A stretch of DNA of 64,000 nt from Pseudoxanthomonas sp. J31 (lineage in GTDB: Bacteria > Pseudomonadota > Gammaproteobacteria > Xanthomonadales > Xanthomonadaceae), in contig NZ_AZNZ01000010.1 in assembly GCF_000510725.1 (NCBI RefSeq), positions 181-64,180 on the forward strand. Reading direction: 5' to 3'. A model generated the notes under the pieces. That model saw only the letters and a program-made list of their open reading frames with translations, did not search any database and was not told where the DNA came from. Made by a program: the position numbers and the translations under genes. Below, piece after piece: positions 30,650 to 38,151 of the stretch (its first letter is position 1; the number at the start of each line of letters is the position of its first letter).

Positions 30650-32542
30650 ATGGGTTACGAAGACTTTTACCGGCGTTCGGTGGAGCAGCCGGAGGAATTC
30701 TGGGCCGAAGCGGCCCGCGCCATCGACTGGAAGCAGCCACCGCAGCGCATCCTCGACTACGACAACCCGCCGTTCCGGCGCTGGTTCGTCGGCGGCACCA
30801 CCAACCTGTGCCACAACGCCGTTGACCGGCACCTGGCCGAACGCGGCGACCAGCTGGCCCTGGTCGGCTGGTCCACCGAGACCGGCCAGGTGCGCGAACT
30901 CACCTTCCGCCAGCTGCACCGCGAGGTGAACGCCTTCGCCGCCGTGCTGCAGTCGCTGGGCGCGCGCAAGGGCGAGCGGGTGGTGATCTACATGCCGCAC
31001 ACCGTCGAGGCGGCGGTCGCGATGCTGGCCTGCGCCCGCATCGGTGCGATCCACTCGGTGGTGTTCGGCGGCTTCGCCGCGCACAACCTGGCCGTGCGCA
31101 TCGACGACGCCAGGCCCGCGGTGCTGGTCTGCGCCGACGCCGGCATGCGCGGCGGCAAGGTGATCCCGTTCAAGCCGCTGGTGGACGAGGCACTGGCGCG
31201 CGCGCAGCACCCGCCTGCGCACGTGCTGGTGGTCAACCGCGGCCTGGCCGCCGAGCTGCCGATGCAGGAGGGGCGCGACCTCGAGTACGGCCCGCTGGCC
31301 GCGCAACACGCGGACGCCGAAGTGCCGGTGGAATGGCTCGAATCCAACGAACCCAGCTACATCCTCTACACCTCCGGCACCACCGGCAAGCCGAAGGGCG
31401 TGCAGCGCGACGTCGGCGGCTATGCCGTGGCCCTGGCCCTGTCGATGTGGTCGATCTACGACGTGCGCGCCGGCCAGGCGATGTTCTCCACCTCCGACAT
31501 CGGCTGGGTGGTGGGCCACTCCTACAACGTCTACGGCCCGCTGATCGCCGGCGCCACCTCGATCCTGTACGAAGGCCTGCCGACCTGCCCGGACCCGGGC
31601 ATCTGGTGGCGCATCTGCGAGAAGTACGGCGTGCGCACCATGTTCTCCTCGCCCACCGCGGTGCGCGTGCTGAAGAAGCAGGATCCCAAGTGGCTGCGCA
31701 GCGCCGACCTGTCGCAGCTGCAGTACCTGTTCCTGGCCGGCGAGCCGCTGGACGAACCCACCGCCGACTGGATCACCAGCGCCCTGGGCAAGACGGTGAT
31801 CGACAACTACTGGCAGACCGAGACCGGCTGGCCGGTGCTGACCCTGATGCCGGGCGTGGAACTGAAGCCGGTCAAGCTCGGCTCGCCGGGCCTGCCAGCG
31901 CCGGGTTACCGCCTGCGCGTGATCGACGAGAACACCGGCCAGGACGTGGGGCCGGGGCAGAAGGGCGTGCTGGCGATCCAGCCGCCGCTGCCGCCCGGCT
32001 GCCTGAGCACGGTGTGGGGCGATGACAACCGCTTCATCGCCAGCTACTTCAGCCACTTCAGGGAGCAGCTGTACAGCTCGCTGGACTGGGCGATCCGCGA
32101 CGAGGACGGCTACACCTTCATCCTTGGCCGCACCGACGACGTGATCAACGTCGCCGGCCACCGCCTGGGCACGCGCGAGATCGAGGAATCGGTGGCCAGC
32201 CACCCGGACGTGGCCGAGGCCGCGGTGGTCGGCGTGCACGACGAGGTCAAGGGCCAGGTGCCGGTGGTGTTCGCCACCCTCAAGCGGCCCGACGCCGATC
32301 CGGCCGATGCCGCCTGCGCCATGCTGCAGACCGTCACCCGCCAGCTTGGCGCGGTGGCGCGGCCGCAGCGCGTGTACGTGGTCAGCGCCCTGCCCAAGAC
32401 CCGCTCAGGCAAGCTGCTGCGCCGCTCGCTGCAGGCCCTGGCCGAGCACCGCGACCCGGGCGACCTGTCCACCCTCGACGATCCCAATGCGCTGGAGGAA
32501 GTGAAGCGCGCGCTGGAGCGCGGCGCCGACGCCGGCTGCTGA
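30650..32542 (+). CDS. prpE: Propionyl-CoA synthetase
   Basis: An acyl-adenylate-forming enzyme that activates propionate to propionyl-CoA, feeding the methylcitrate cycle. ATG 30650 gives 630 residues, the PrpE length (about 628). Motifs: N-terminal ACAS segment WFVGGTTNLCHNAVDRHL, P-loop YTSGTTGKPKG, DNYWQTETGWPVL, and the C-terminal NVAGHRLGTREIEE plus KTRSGKLLRR, where the lysine is the acetylation-sensitive residue. GGGAGAGGG precedes the start. prpB and prpC are 11 kb downstream and share a predicted operator with this gene. Confidence 0.93.
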   Translation: MGYEDFYRRSVEQPEEFWAEAARAIDWKQPPQRILDYDNPPFRRWFVGGTTNLCHNAVDRHLAERGDQLALVGWSTETGQVRELTFRQLHREVNAFAAVLQSLGARKGERVVIYMPHTVEAAVAMLACARIGAIHSVVFGGFAAHNLAVRIDDARPAVLVCADAGMRGGKVIPFKPLVDEALARAQHPPAHVLVVNRGLAAELPMQEGRDLEYGPLAAQHADAEVPVEWLESNEPSYILYTSGTTGKPKGVQRDVGGYAVALALSMWSIYDVRAGQAMFSTSDIGWVVGHSYNVYGPLIAGATSILYEGLPTCPDPGIWWRICEKYGVRTMFSSPTAVRVLKKQDPKWLRSADLSQLQYLFLAGEPLDEPTADWITSALGKTVIDNYWQTETGWPVLTLMPGVELKPVKLGSPGLPAPGYRLRVIDENTGQDVGPGQKGVLAIQPPLPPGCLSTVWGDDNRFIASYFSHFREQLYSSLDWAIRDEDGYTFILGRTDDVINVAGHRLGTREIEESVASHPDVAEAAVVGVHDEVKGQVPVVFATLKRPDADPADAACAMLQTVTRQLGAVARPQRVYVVSALPKTRSGKLLRRSLQALAEHRDPGDLSTLDDPNALEEVKRALERGADAGC

Positions 32543-32850
32543 GTGACGGCATGGCGCAAGCGTCCCCCTTCCTGTAGCCGGGCGCATCCGACTCCCCCCG
32601 GATCGCCTGCCGGACGATGGAGGCCGGCAGGCGATGGATGCGTCCGGCCACGGGAACCTCCGGCTTGCCATGGAATACGCGGAACCATGGTCCCGGGTCC
32701 GGGCCTTGTTTCCACGAGGGTGCGGGTTGGCGATGATGCCGGGACTGCTGCGCAGGAGCAGTCGCGCGCGCCGCCAGGGCCAGGCATGCACGCAGCGGCC
32801 GCACGCTGCAGGAGCGGGACAGGCAGCATCCATGGCGCAAGGGGGAAACC
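32543..32850 (+). other. Intergenic region after prpE, no gene
   Basis: This 308-base region holds no credible coding frame. Its notable content is a large interrupted inverted repeat at 32583-32642. The last part carries the ribosome-binding AGGGGGAAACC of the next gene. Confidence 0.6.
32583..32642. repeat. REP-like interrupted inverted repeat
   Basis: The inner arms ATCGCCTGCCGG (32602-32613) and their perfect complement (32624-32635) enclose a ten-base loop. Outer arms CGCATCC (32583-32589) and GGATGCG (32636-32642) extend the stem around a one-sided bulge. A GTAG lies just upstream, as at the start of some xanthomonad REP elements. It could act as the prpE transcript end despite lacking a T run. 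Confidence 0.5.
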
Positions 32851-33339
32851 ATGAAAGAGGACGACTACGCCCGGCTCGAAGCGCTCTGCGCCGGTTTCCA
32901 ACGGCAGTGGATCGCGGACCTGCGCGACACGCTCCGGGCGCATGGCATCGCCGACGAGGTGGCCAAGTCCGTCTGCGGCGATTTCAGCTTCGCGCTCTCG
33001 ATGCTGCTGGACCAGGGCGAGATCGCGTACCAGGGCCGCATGTACCGGCCGTTCGTCGCCTTCGAGGCGGAGTCCGGGGACGAGGAGCCGGGGGAAATGA
33101 TCGTCGAGCCGCTGGGACCGGAGTTCCACGAGTACGCCTACGGAACCACGGAAGAAGCCTGGGAGGACACCGGCCGGCCCGATGGCGGCCCCCCGCGCAG
33201 CCCGTTCCCGCGCAGACGCCGGCGCACGCTGGACGAAGGACCGGCGCCCGGCCTGGGCGTCCATCCGGCGTCCGCCACCCACGCGCTCACCGCGGCGGTG
33301 GAACGGAAACGCCTTCCTCGGTCTGCATCACCGGCTTGA
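32851..33339 (+). CDS. Hypothetical protein
   Basis: I do not recognise this 162-residue protein. The first 90 residues look globular and acidic (MKEDDYARLEALCAGFQRQWIADLRDTLRAHGIADEVAKSVCGDFSFALSMLLDQGEI) with predicted helices; there is no signal peptide. The tail from about residue 108 is Pro/Arg-rich and disordered. AGGGGGAAACC gives a good ribosome-binding site. Its last 53 bases overlap the 3' end of the convergent GH43 gene. Confidence 0.7.
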   Translation: MKEDDYARLEALCAGFQRQWIADLRDTLRAHGIADEVAKSVCGDFSFALSMLLDQGEIAYQGRMYRPFVAFEAESGDEEPGEMIVEPLGPEFHEYAYGTTEEAWEDTGRPDGGPPRSPFPRRRRRTLDEGPAPGLGVHPASATHALTAAVERKRLPRSASPA

Positions 33340-34330
33340 GGGTGCCGTCATCGTTGTACTGCAGGTACTCGACGGTGACCGCGCGGCGGCCGAGGGCGCC
33401 TTCCTGGTCGCCGATGGTCAGGGCGGCGTTGTGCAGGAAGATGTACCACTGGCCCTTGAACTCGGCGATGCCCGGGTGGATGGTGAAGCTGTTCTTGCCC
33501 GAGCCGGTCAGTTCGCCGCGGTAGGTCCACGGGCCCTGGATCGAGGACGCGGTGGCGTAGGAGATGCGCTCGTCGGTGTGGGTGCTGCGGTCCAGCGAGG
33601 CGTAGGTGAGGTAATAGGTGTCGCCGCGCTTGTGCAGCCACGGGCCCTCTTCGAAATGCGGCGGGGTTATCTCGGTGATCGGGCCGTCAAGCTCGATCAT
33701 GTTCGGCTTGAGCCGGGCGATGTAGCAGTGGCGGTTGCCCCAGGCGATCCAGGTGCTGCCGTCGTCGTCGGTGAACACCGTCGGGTCGATGTCTTCCCAG
33801 CTGTGCTCGCCCTTGGGCGTCATCTGGTTGGTGACCAGGGCCGAGCCCCGGGCGTCGACGAACGGGCCGGTGGGCGAATCGGACACGGCCACGCCGATGG
33901 CCTTGCCCGGGTGGGTGTCGTCGTGCTCGACCGCGGTGTAGAACCAGTAGCGGCCATCCTTCCCGATGACCTGGGAAGCCCAGGCATCGCCCTTGGCCCA
34001 CTTGAAGTCGGTGGCCTGCATGACCGGGCCGTGGTAGGTCCAATGCTTCATGTCGCCGGTCGAGTACGCCAGCCACTGGCGCATGTTGAACATTTCCCCG
34101 TCCCGCGCCTCGTCGTGGCCGACGTAGAGGTACAGGCGGTCGCCGACCACCAGCGGCGCGGGATCGGCGGTGAAGCGGTCGCGGAACAGCGGATTGGAGC
34201 CCGGCGCAGGCCCGGGTGGATGCGCGGCGTGCGGATCCGTGCCGGCCGCGGCAGGCAAGACGGTGCTGCACAGCAGGAGCGCGAGGGCGGCGTGGCGGAG
34301 GCAGGAGAAGGTGCGGGACTTCGCAGGCAT
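33287..34330 (-). CDS. Secreted glycoside hydrolase, family 43
   Basis: A five-bladed-propeller glycosidase (xylosidase/arabinofuranosidase-type), 347 residues from 34330 with a signal peptide (MPAKSRTFSCLRHAALALLLCSTVLPAAAG). Catalytic candidates are Asp56 (FTADPAPLVVGDRLYLY, general base), the aspartate in WEDIDPTVFTDDDGSTWIAWGN (pKa modulator) and the glutamate in PPHFEEGPWLHKRGD (general acid). Longer in-frame starts would precede the signal peptide. The C-terminal few codons overlap the convergent hypothetical gene. The exact polymer cannot be told; the layout resembles the endo-acting or xylosidase subfamilies. Confidence 0.92.
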   Translation of the reverse strand: MPAKSRTFSCLRHAALALLLCSTVLPAAAGTDPHAAHPPGPAPGSNPLFRDRFTADPAPLVVGDRLYLYVGHDEARDGEMFNMRQWLAYSTGDMKHWTYHGPVMQATDFKWAKGDAWASQVIGKDGRYWFYTAVEHDDTHPGKAIGVAVSDSPTGPFVDARGSALVTNQMTPKGEHSWEDIDPTVFTDDDGSTWIAWGNRHCYIARLKPNMIELDGPITEITPPHFEEGPWLHKRGDTYYLTYASLDRSTHTDERISYATASSIQGPWTYRGELTGSGKNSFTIHPGIAEFKGQWYIFLHNAALTIGDQEGALGRRAVTVEYLQYNDDGTLKPVMQTEEGVSVPPPR

Positions 34331-34669
34331 CGGTGGGCTCCGGGATCTCGGTGGTCCGCGCGGGCGGCCGGGCGAGTGTAGGCGCCGTCCGTCGCCCCAC
34401 CGATTCGATCTGCGCCCGCCGGGATAACCGTCGGTATATGCCAATGCGCAGGCGCGCACGCCTGCTCGCGCAGGAAGCGTTGCGCCGCCTGTCCGGCGCG
34501 GTGCAGGATCCGTGCCGCGGTATTTCACGCCCGTTTCACGTCGCTTTCCCGCTAATCCGCGCGCCGACGCGGAAGCCCGGTTTCCGTTAGGCTCGTCCAA
34601 CAATGTGGCTGGGGGGGATCCGCTGGCATGCCGGGGGTCGTCCGGCTGCGCCCATTACAGGATCCCTGC
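34331..34669. other. Divergent intergenic region GH43 / rsb operon
   Basis: This 339-base region between the GH43 start and the rsbR start shows no credible gene. Its A+T-richer patches (around 34425-34445 and 34520-34560) are where promoters for the two divergent units would lie, but I see no convincing sigma-70 pair for either direction. A run of seven Gs occurs at 34611-34617. Confidence 0.55.
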
Positions 34670-35521
34670 ATGGCCGCTCTCGACCCGCGTACGCTCACCC
34701 TCATCCAGTCCCGCCAGGACGCCATCCTCGACGCCTGGGCCGCCGGCTTCGCCCGGGCCGCGCAGGACGGGCGTGCTTCGCCGCTCGAGCTCGACGCGCA
34801 GGTGCGCGGGTTCTGGCAGGCCTTCGCCGCCGCGCTCGGCCGCGCCGACGTTTCCAGCCTGCAGGGGGCCGAGTGGGACGACACCCGCCACTTCCTCGAG
34901 GACCTGTCGCGCGACCGCGTGCTCAAGGGCTTCAGCGCCGCGGAGACGGCGACCTTCATCTTCTCGCTCAAGCGCCCGCTGTTCGACGCGGTCGAGCAGG
35001 GCCTGGCCGCCGATCCGCAGGCCATGGCCGCGCAGTTGCGCGTGGTCTCGGACCTGCTGGACCAGCTGGGCCTGCACACCGTCAAGGTGTTCCAGAAGAA
35101 CCGCGAGGATGTGATCAAGCGCCAGCAGGAGGAAATGCTGGAGCTGTCCACCCCGGTGGTGAAGCTGTGGGAGGGCGTGCTGGCGCTGCCGATGATCGGC
35201 ACCCTGGATTCGCAGCGCACCCAGGTGGTGATGGAATCGCTGCTGCAGCGGATCGTGGAGACCGGTTCGGAGATCGCGATCATCGACATCACCGGCGTGC
35301 CCACGGTGGACACCCTGGTCGCCCAGCACCTGCTCAAGACCGTCACCGCGATCCGCCTGATGGGCGCCGACGCCATCATCAGCGGCGTGCGCCCGCAGAT
35401 CGCGCAGACCATCGTCCACCTCGGCCTGGACCTGCAGGGCATCGTCACCAAGGCCAACCTCGCCGACGCCCTGGCGCTGGCGCTCAAGCGCACCGGCGTC
35501 ACCGTGGCGAAGGCGGCCTGA
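34670..35521 (+). CDS. rsbR: RsbR-type stressosome protein (sensor + STAS domain)
   Basis: A scaffold and sensor of the stressosome. ATG 34670 gives 283 residues: an N-terminal helical globin-like RsbR sensor region (about 1-150) and a C-terminal STAS domain (about 160-280). STAS motifs ELSTPVVKLWEGVLALPMIGTLDSQR and IIDITGVPTVDTLVAQHLLKT carry the threonine equivalent to B. subtilis RsbRA T171, with the second in SGVRPQIAQTIVHLGLDL. Its stop overlaps the next start (TGATG). It is first gene of a six-gene operon. Confidence 0.93.
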   Translation: MAALDPRTLTLIQSRQDAILDAWAAGFARAAQDGRASPLELDAQVRGFWQAFAAALGRADVSSLQGAEWDDTRHFLEDLSRDRVLKGFSAAETATFIFSLKRPLFDAVEQGLAADPQAMAAQLRVVSDLLDQLGLHTVKVFQKNREDVIKRQQEEMLELSTPVVKLWEGVLALPMIGTLDSQRTQVVMESLLQRIVETGSEIAIIDITGVPTVDTLVAQHLLKTVTAIRLMGADAIISGVRPQIAQTIVHLGLDLQGIVTKANLADALALALKRTGVTVAKAA

Positions 35522-35886
35522 TGGAGCGCATCCCGATCCTGCAAATGGGCGACGTCCTGCTGGTCACCATCCAGGTGGACATGCACGACCAGCTTGCGCT
35601 GACGCTCCAGGACGACCTGGCCGAACGCATCCGCGCCACTTCCGCGCGCGGCGTGCTGATCGAGATCTCGGCACTGGACATCGTCGACTCCTTCATCGGC
35701 CGCATGATCGCCACCATCTCGGCGCTGGCCGCGGTGATGGACGCACGCACCGTGGTGGTGGGCATGCAGCCTGCGGTGGCGATCACCCTGGTGGAGCTGG
35801 GCCTGAACCTGACCGGCGTGAGCACCGCGCTCGACGTGGAGCGGGGCATGCGCCTGCTGCGGCAGGCAGGCGCCGGCGTCGAATGA
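35521..35886 (+). CDS. rsbS: RsbS-type STAS scaffold protein
   Basis: A single-STAS-domain protein, 121 residues, starting MERIPILQMGDVLLVTIQVDMHDQ. The segment GVLIEISALDIVDSFIGRMI contains the serine equivalent to B. subtilis RsbS S59, the RsbT phosphorylation site. It forms the stressosome core with RsbR and holds RsbT. Start and stop codons overlap both neighbours, so translation of the R, S and T subunits is tightly coupled. Confidence 0.94.
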   Translation: MERIPILQMGDVLLVTIQVDMHDQLALTLQDDLAERIRATSARGVLIEISALDIVDSFIGRMIATISALAAVMDARTVVVGMQPAVAITLVELGLNLTGVSTALDVERGMRLLRQAGAGVE

Positions 35887-36281
35887 GCAGCGCAGGGGAG
35901 TTGCCGATCCGCACCGAGCAGGACGTGGTGCTCGCCCGCCAGGCCGCCCGCCAGGCGGCGGTGGCCTGCGGCCTGCGCCTGGTCGACCAGACCAAGCTGG
36001 TCACCGCCGCCAGCGAGCTGGCGCGCAACGCCGTGGTCTACGGCGGCGGCGGGGCGATGCACTGGCGCGTGGTCGAGGACGGAATGCGCCGCGGCCTGCG
36101 CCTGGAGTTCGTCGACCAGGGCCCGGGCATCGCCGACATCGAGCAGGCGTTGACCGACGGCTGGACCTCGGGTGCCGGCATGGGCCTGGGCCTGTCCGGT
36201 TCGCGCCGGCTGGTGGACGCGTTCGAGCTGGACAGTGCGCCGGGGCGGGGCACGCGGGTGGCGATCACCAAATGGGCATAG
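35883..36281 (+). CDS. rsbT: RsbT-type serine/threonine kinase
   Basis: A GHKL-fold protein kinase, 132 residues, that phosphorylates RsbR and RsbS and, when released, activates a downstream partner. The N box is ASELARNAVVYGGG, G1 is DQGPGIAD, and G2 is GAGMGLGLSGSRRL. It overlaps rsbS by four bases (ATGA) and the next gene by ten. In Bacillus its partner is the RsbU phosphatase; here the adjacent fused phosphatase is the obvious candidate. Confidence 0.94.
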   Translation: MSSAGELPIRTEQDVVLARQAARQAAVACGLRLVDQTKLVTAASELARNAVVYGGGGAMHWRVVEDGMRRGLRLEFVDQGPGIADIEQALTDGWTSGAGMGLGLSGSRRLVDAFELDSAPGRGTRVAITKWA

Positions 36282-37291
36282 GGTTCGTCGGCCATCCCAC
36301 GCGCTCCATCGTGGTCGAGGAGTCCTCCCAGGTCGGCCAGGTGCGGCGCGAAGCGCAGTCGCTGGCGCAACTGGCCGGATTCGCCGAACTGGATGCCGGG
36401 CGCGTGACGCTGGCGGCGGTGGAAATCGCCACCAACGTGCTGCGCCATGGCCGCGGCGGGCGGGTGCTGTTGTCGCTGCTGCAGGGCCGCGATGGCCGCG
36501 GCGTGGAGGTGTGCGGGATCGACCGCGGCCCGGGCTTCTCGCTGCCGCAGTGCCTGCCGGACGGCTATACCACCGGGGTTGGCAGCCCGGGCCAGGGCCT
36601 GGGCGCGATCCGGCGCCAGGCCCAGATGTTCGACGTGTGGTCGGACGGGCGCGGCGCGGTGGTGCTGGCGCGCATCTATCCCGAGCGCAGCCGCGGGCAG
36701 GACCTCGGCTACGGCGCGCTGCGCCTGCCCATGCGCCAGGAAAGCGCCTGCGGCGATGCCTGGTTCCTGGGCGGCGACGGCAGCCGCGTGCTGGGCGTGC
36801 TGGTCGATGGCCTGGGCCACGGCCTGCTGGCGGCCGAGGCGGCCGATGCCGGCATCGCCGCGGCGGCCACAGCCGCGGACCTGCGCGCGGAGGAGGTGCT
36901 GGCGCGCATGCACGCACGCATGTCCTCCACCCGCGGCGCCGCCGCCGCGGTGTTCGAGCACGATCCGCAGGCCGGCGTGGTGCGCTTCGCCGGGGTGGGC
37001 AACATCGCCGCGGCGATCCACCTGCCCGGCGCGCCTGCACGCGGCCTGGCCTCGCATCCGGGCATCGTCGGCGCGCAGTACCGGCGCGCACCGGCGTTCG
37101 TGCTGCCAGCCGAACCGGGCGCGCTGCTGCTGCTGCACAGCGACGGCCTGCAATCGCGCTGGAGCCTGGGCGCGTACGAGGGCCTGGCCCACCGCCACCC
37201 GGCGCTGGTGCTGGCGGTCCTGCTGCGCGACTTCGACCGCGGGCGCGACGACACCGGCGCGCTCGCCATCCGCCTTGGAGGCCGGACGTGA
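36272..37291 (+). CDS. Fused GHKL ATPase / PP2C-type SpoIIE phosphatase
   Basis: A 339-residue two-domain signalling protein. Residues about 10-135 are an anti-sigma-kinase-like ATPase (N box LAAVEIATNVLRHG, G1 GIDRGPGF, G2 PGQGLGAIRR). Residues about 140-339 are a PP2C/SpoIIE phosphatase with metal aspartates in SACGDAWFLGGDG, VLVDGLGHGLLAAEA, LLLHSDGLQSRW and RDDTGALAIRL. It resembles RsbX, which resets the stressosome, but with an added kinase-like domain. It starts inside rsbT and overlaps the next gene in GTGA. Confidence 0.88.
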   Translation: MGIGFVGHPTRSIVVEESSQVGQVRREAQSLAQLAGFAELDAGRVTLAAVEIATNVLRHGRGGRVLLSLLQGRDGRGVEVCGIDRGPGFSLPQCLPDGYTTGVGSPGQGLGAIRRQAQMFDVWSDGRGAVVLARIYPERSRGQDLGYGALRLPMRQESACGDAWFLGGDGSRVLGVLVDGLGHGLLAAEAADAGIAAAATAADLRAEEVLARMHARMSSTRGAAAAVFEHDPQAGVVRFAGVGNIAAAIHLPGAPARGLASHPGIVGAQYRRAPAFVLPAEPGALLLLHSDGLQSRWSLGAYEGLAHRHPALVLAVLLRDFDRGRDDTGALAIRLGGRT

Positions 37292-38151
37292 ATACCCCCG
37301 TTGCCACGGACACCGAACTGCAGCGCCTGCACGCGGAGAACGCCGCGCTGCGCGCCGAGCTGGAGGAGACCAACCAGGGGGTGCTGGCCCTGTACGCCGA
37401 GCTGGACCAGCAGGCCGAGCAGCTCAAGGAGGTCTCCGAGCTCAAGAGCCGGTTCCTGTCCTACATGAGCCACGAGTTCCGCACCCCGCTGGGCTCGATC
37501 CTGAGCATCACCCGGCTGCTGGAGGAGGGCATGGACGGCCCGCTCAACGACGAGCAGCTCAAGCAGGTGCGCTTCGTCAGCACCGCGGCGGTGGAGCTGC
37601 GCGACATGGTCGACGACCTGCTGGACCTGGCCAAGATCGAAGCCGGGCGGATCTCGATCTCCCCGGCCTGGTTCGACCTGATGGACCTGTTCTCGGCGCT
37701 GCGCGGCATGTTCCGGCCGCTGGTGGAGGGCGCCAACCACGTCGAGCTGGTGTTCGAGGAGCCGCCGGCGCTGCCGATGCTCTACACCGACGACAAGAAG
37801 CTGGCGCAGATCCTGCGCAACTTCATCTCCAACGCGCTCAAGTTCACCCCGCAGGGACGGGTGTCGGTATCGGCGCGGCCCGAAGGCGCGGCGCACATCC
37901 GCTTCAGCGTGCGCGACACCGGCATCGGCATCCCCGGGCACATGCTCGGCGCCCTGTTCGAGGACTTCGTCCAGGTCGACTCGCCGATCCAGAAGCGCCT
38001 GCGCGGTACCGGCCTGGGCCTGGCCCTGTGCCGCCGCTTCGCCGAACTGCTCGGCGGCAGCGTCGGCGTGCACAGCGTGGTCGGGCAGGGATCGGAATTC
38101 CACGTGATCGTGCCCATCGCACTACCGGAGAAGAACGATGACGGGAGCTAG
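37288..38151 (+). CDS. Sensor histidine kinase, soluble
   Basis: A 287-residue histidine kinase starting from GTG 37288 (overlap GTGA with the phosphatase gene; GGAG at 37277-37280). An N-terminal coiled coil (about 8-50: LQRLHAENAALRAELEETNQ onward) leads into HisKA with the phospho-accepting histidine in SYMSHEFRTPLGS, then N box RNFISNALKF, G1 DTGIGI, G2 RGTGLGLAL. There is no membrane segment or sensor domain, so input probably comes by protein contact, perhaps through the coiled coil from RsbT. Confidence 0.92.
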   Translation: MNTPVATDTELQRLHAENAALRAELEETNQGVLALYAELDQQAEQLKEVSELKSRFLSYMSHEFRTPLGSILSITRLLEEGMDGPLNDEQLKQVRFVSTAAVELRDMVDDLLDLAKIEAGRISISPAWFDLMDLFSALRGMFRPLVEGANHVELVFEEPPALPMLYTDDKKLAQILRNFISNALKFTPQGRVSVSARPEGAAHIRFSVRDTGIGIPGHMLGALFEDFVQVDSPIQKRLRGTGLGLALCRRFAELLGGSVGVHSVVGQGSEFHVIVPIALPEKNDDGS

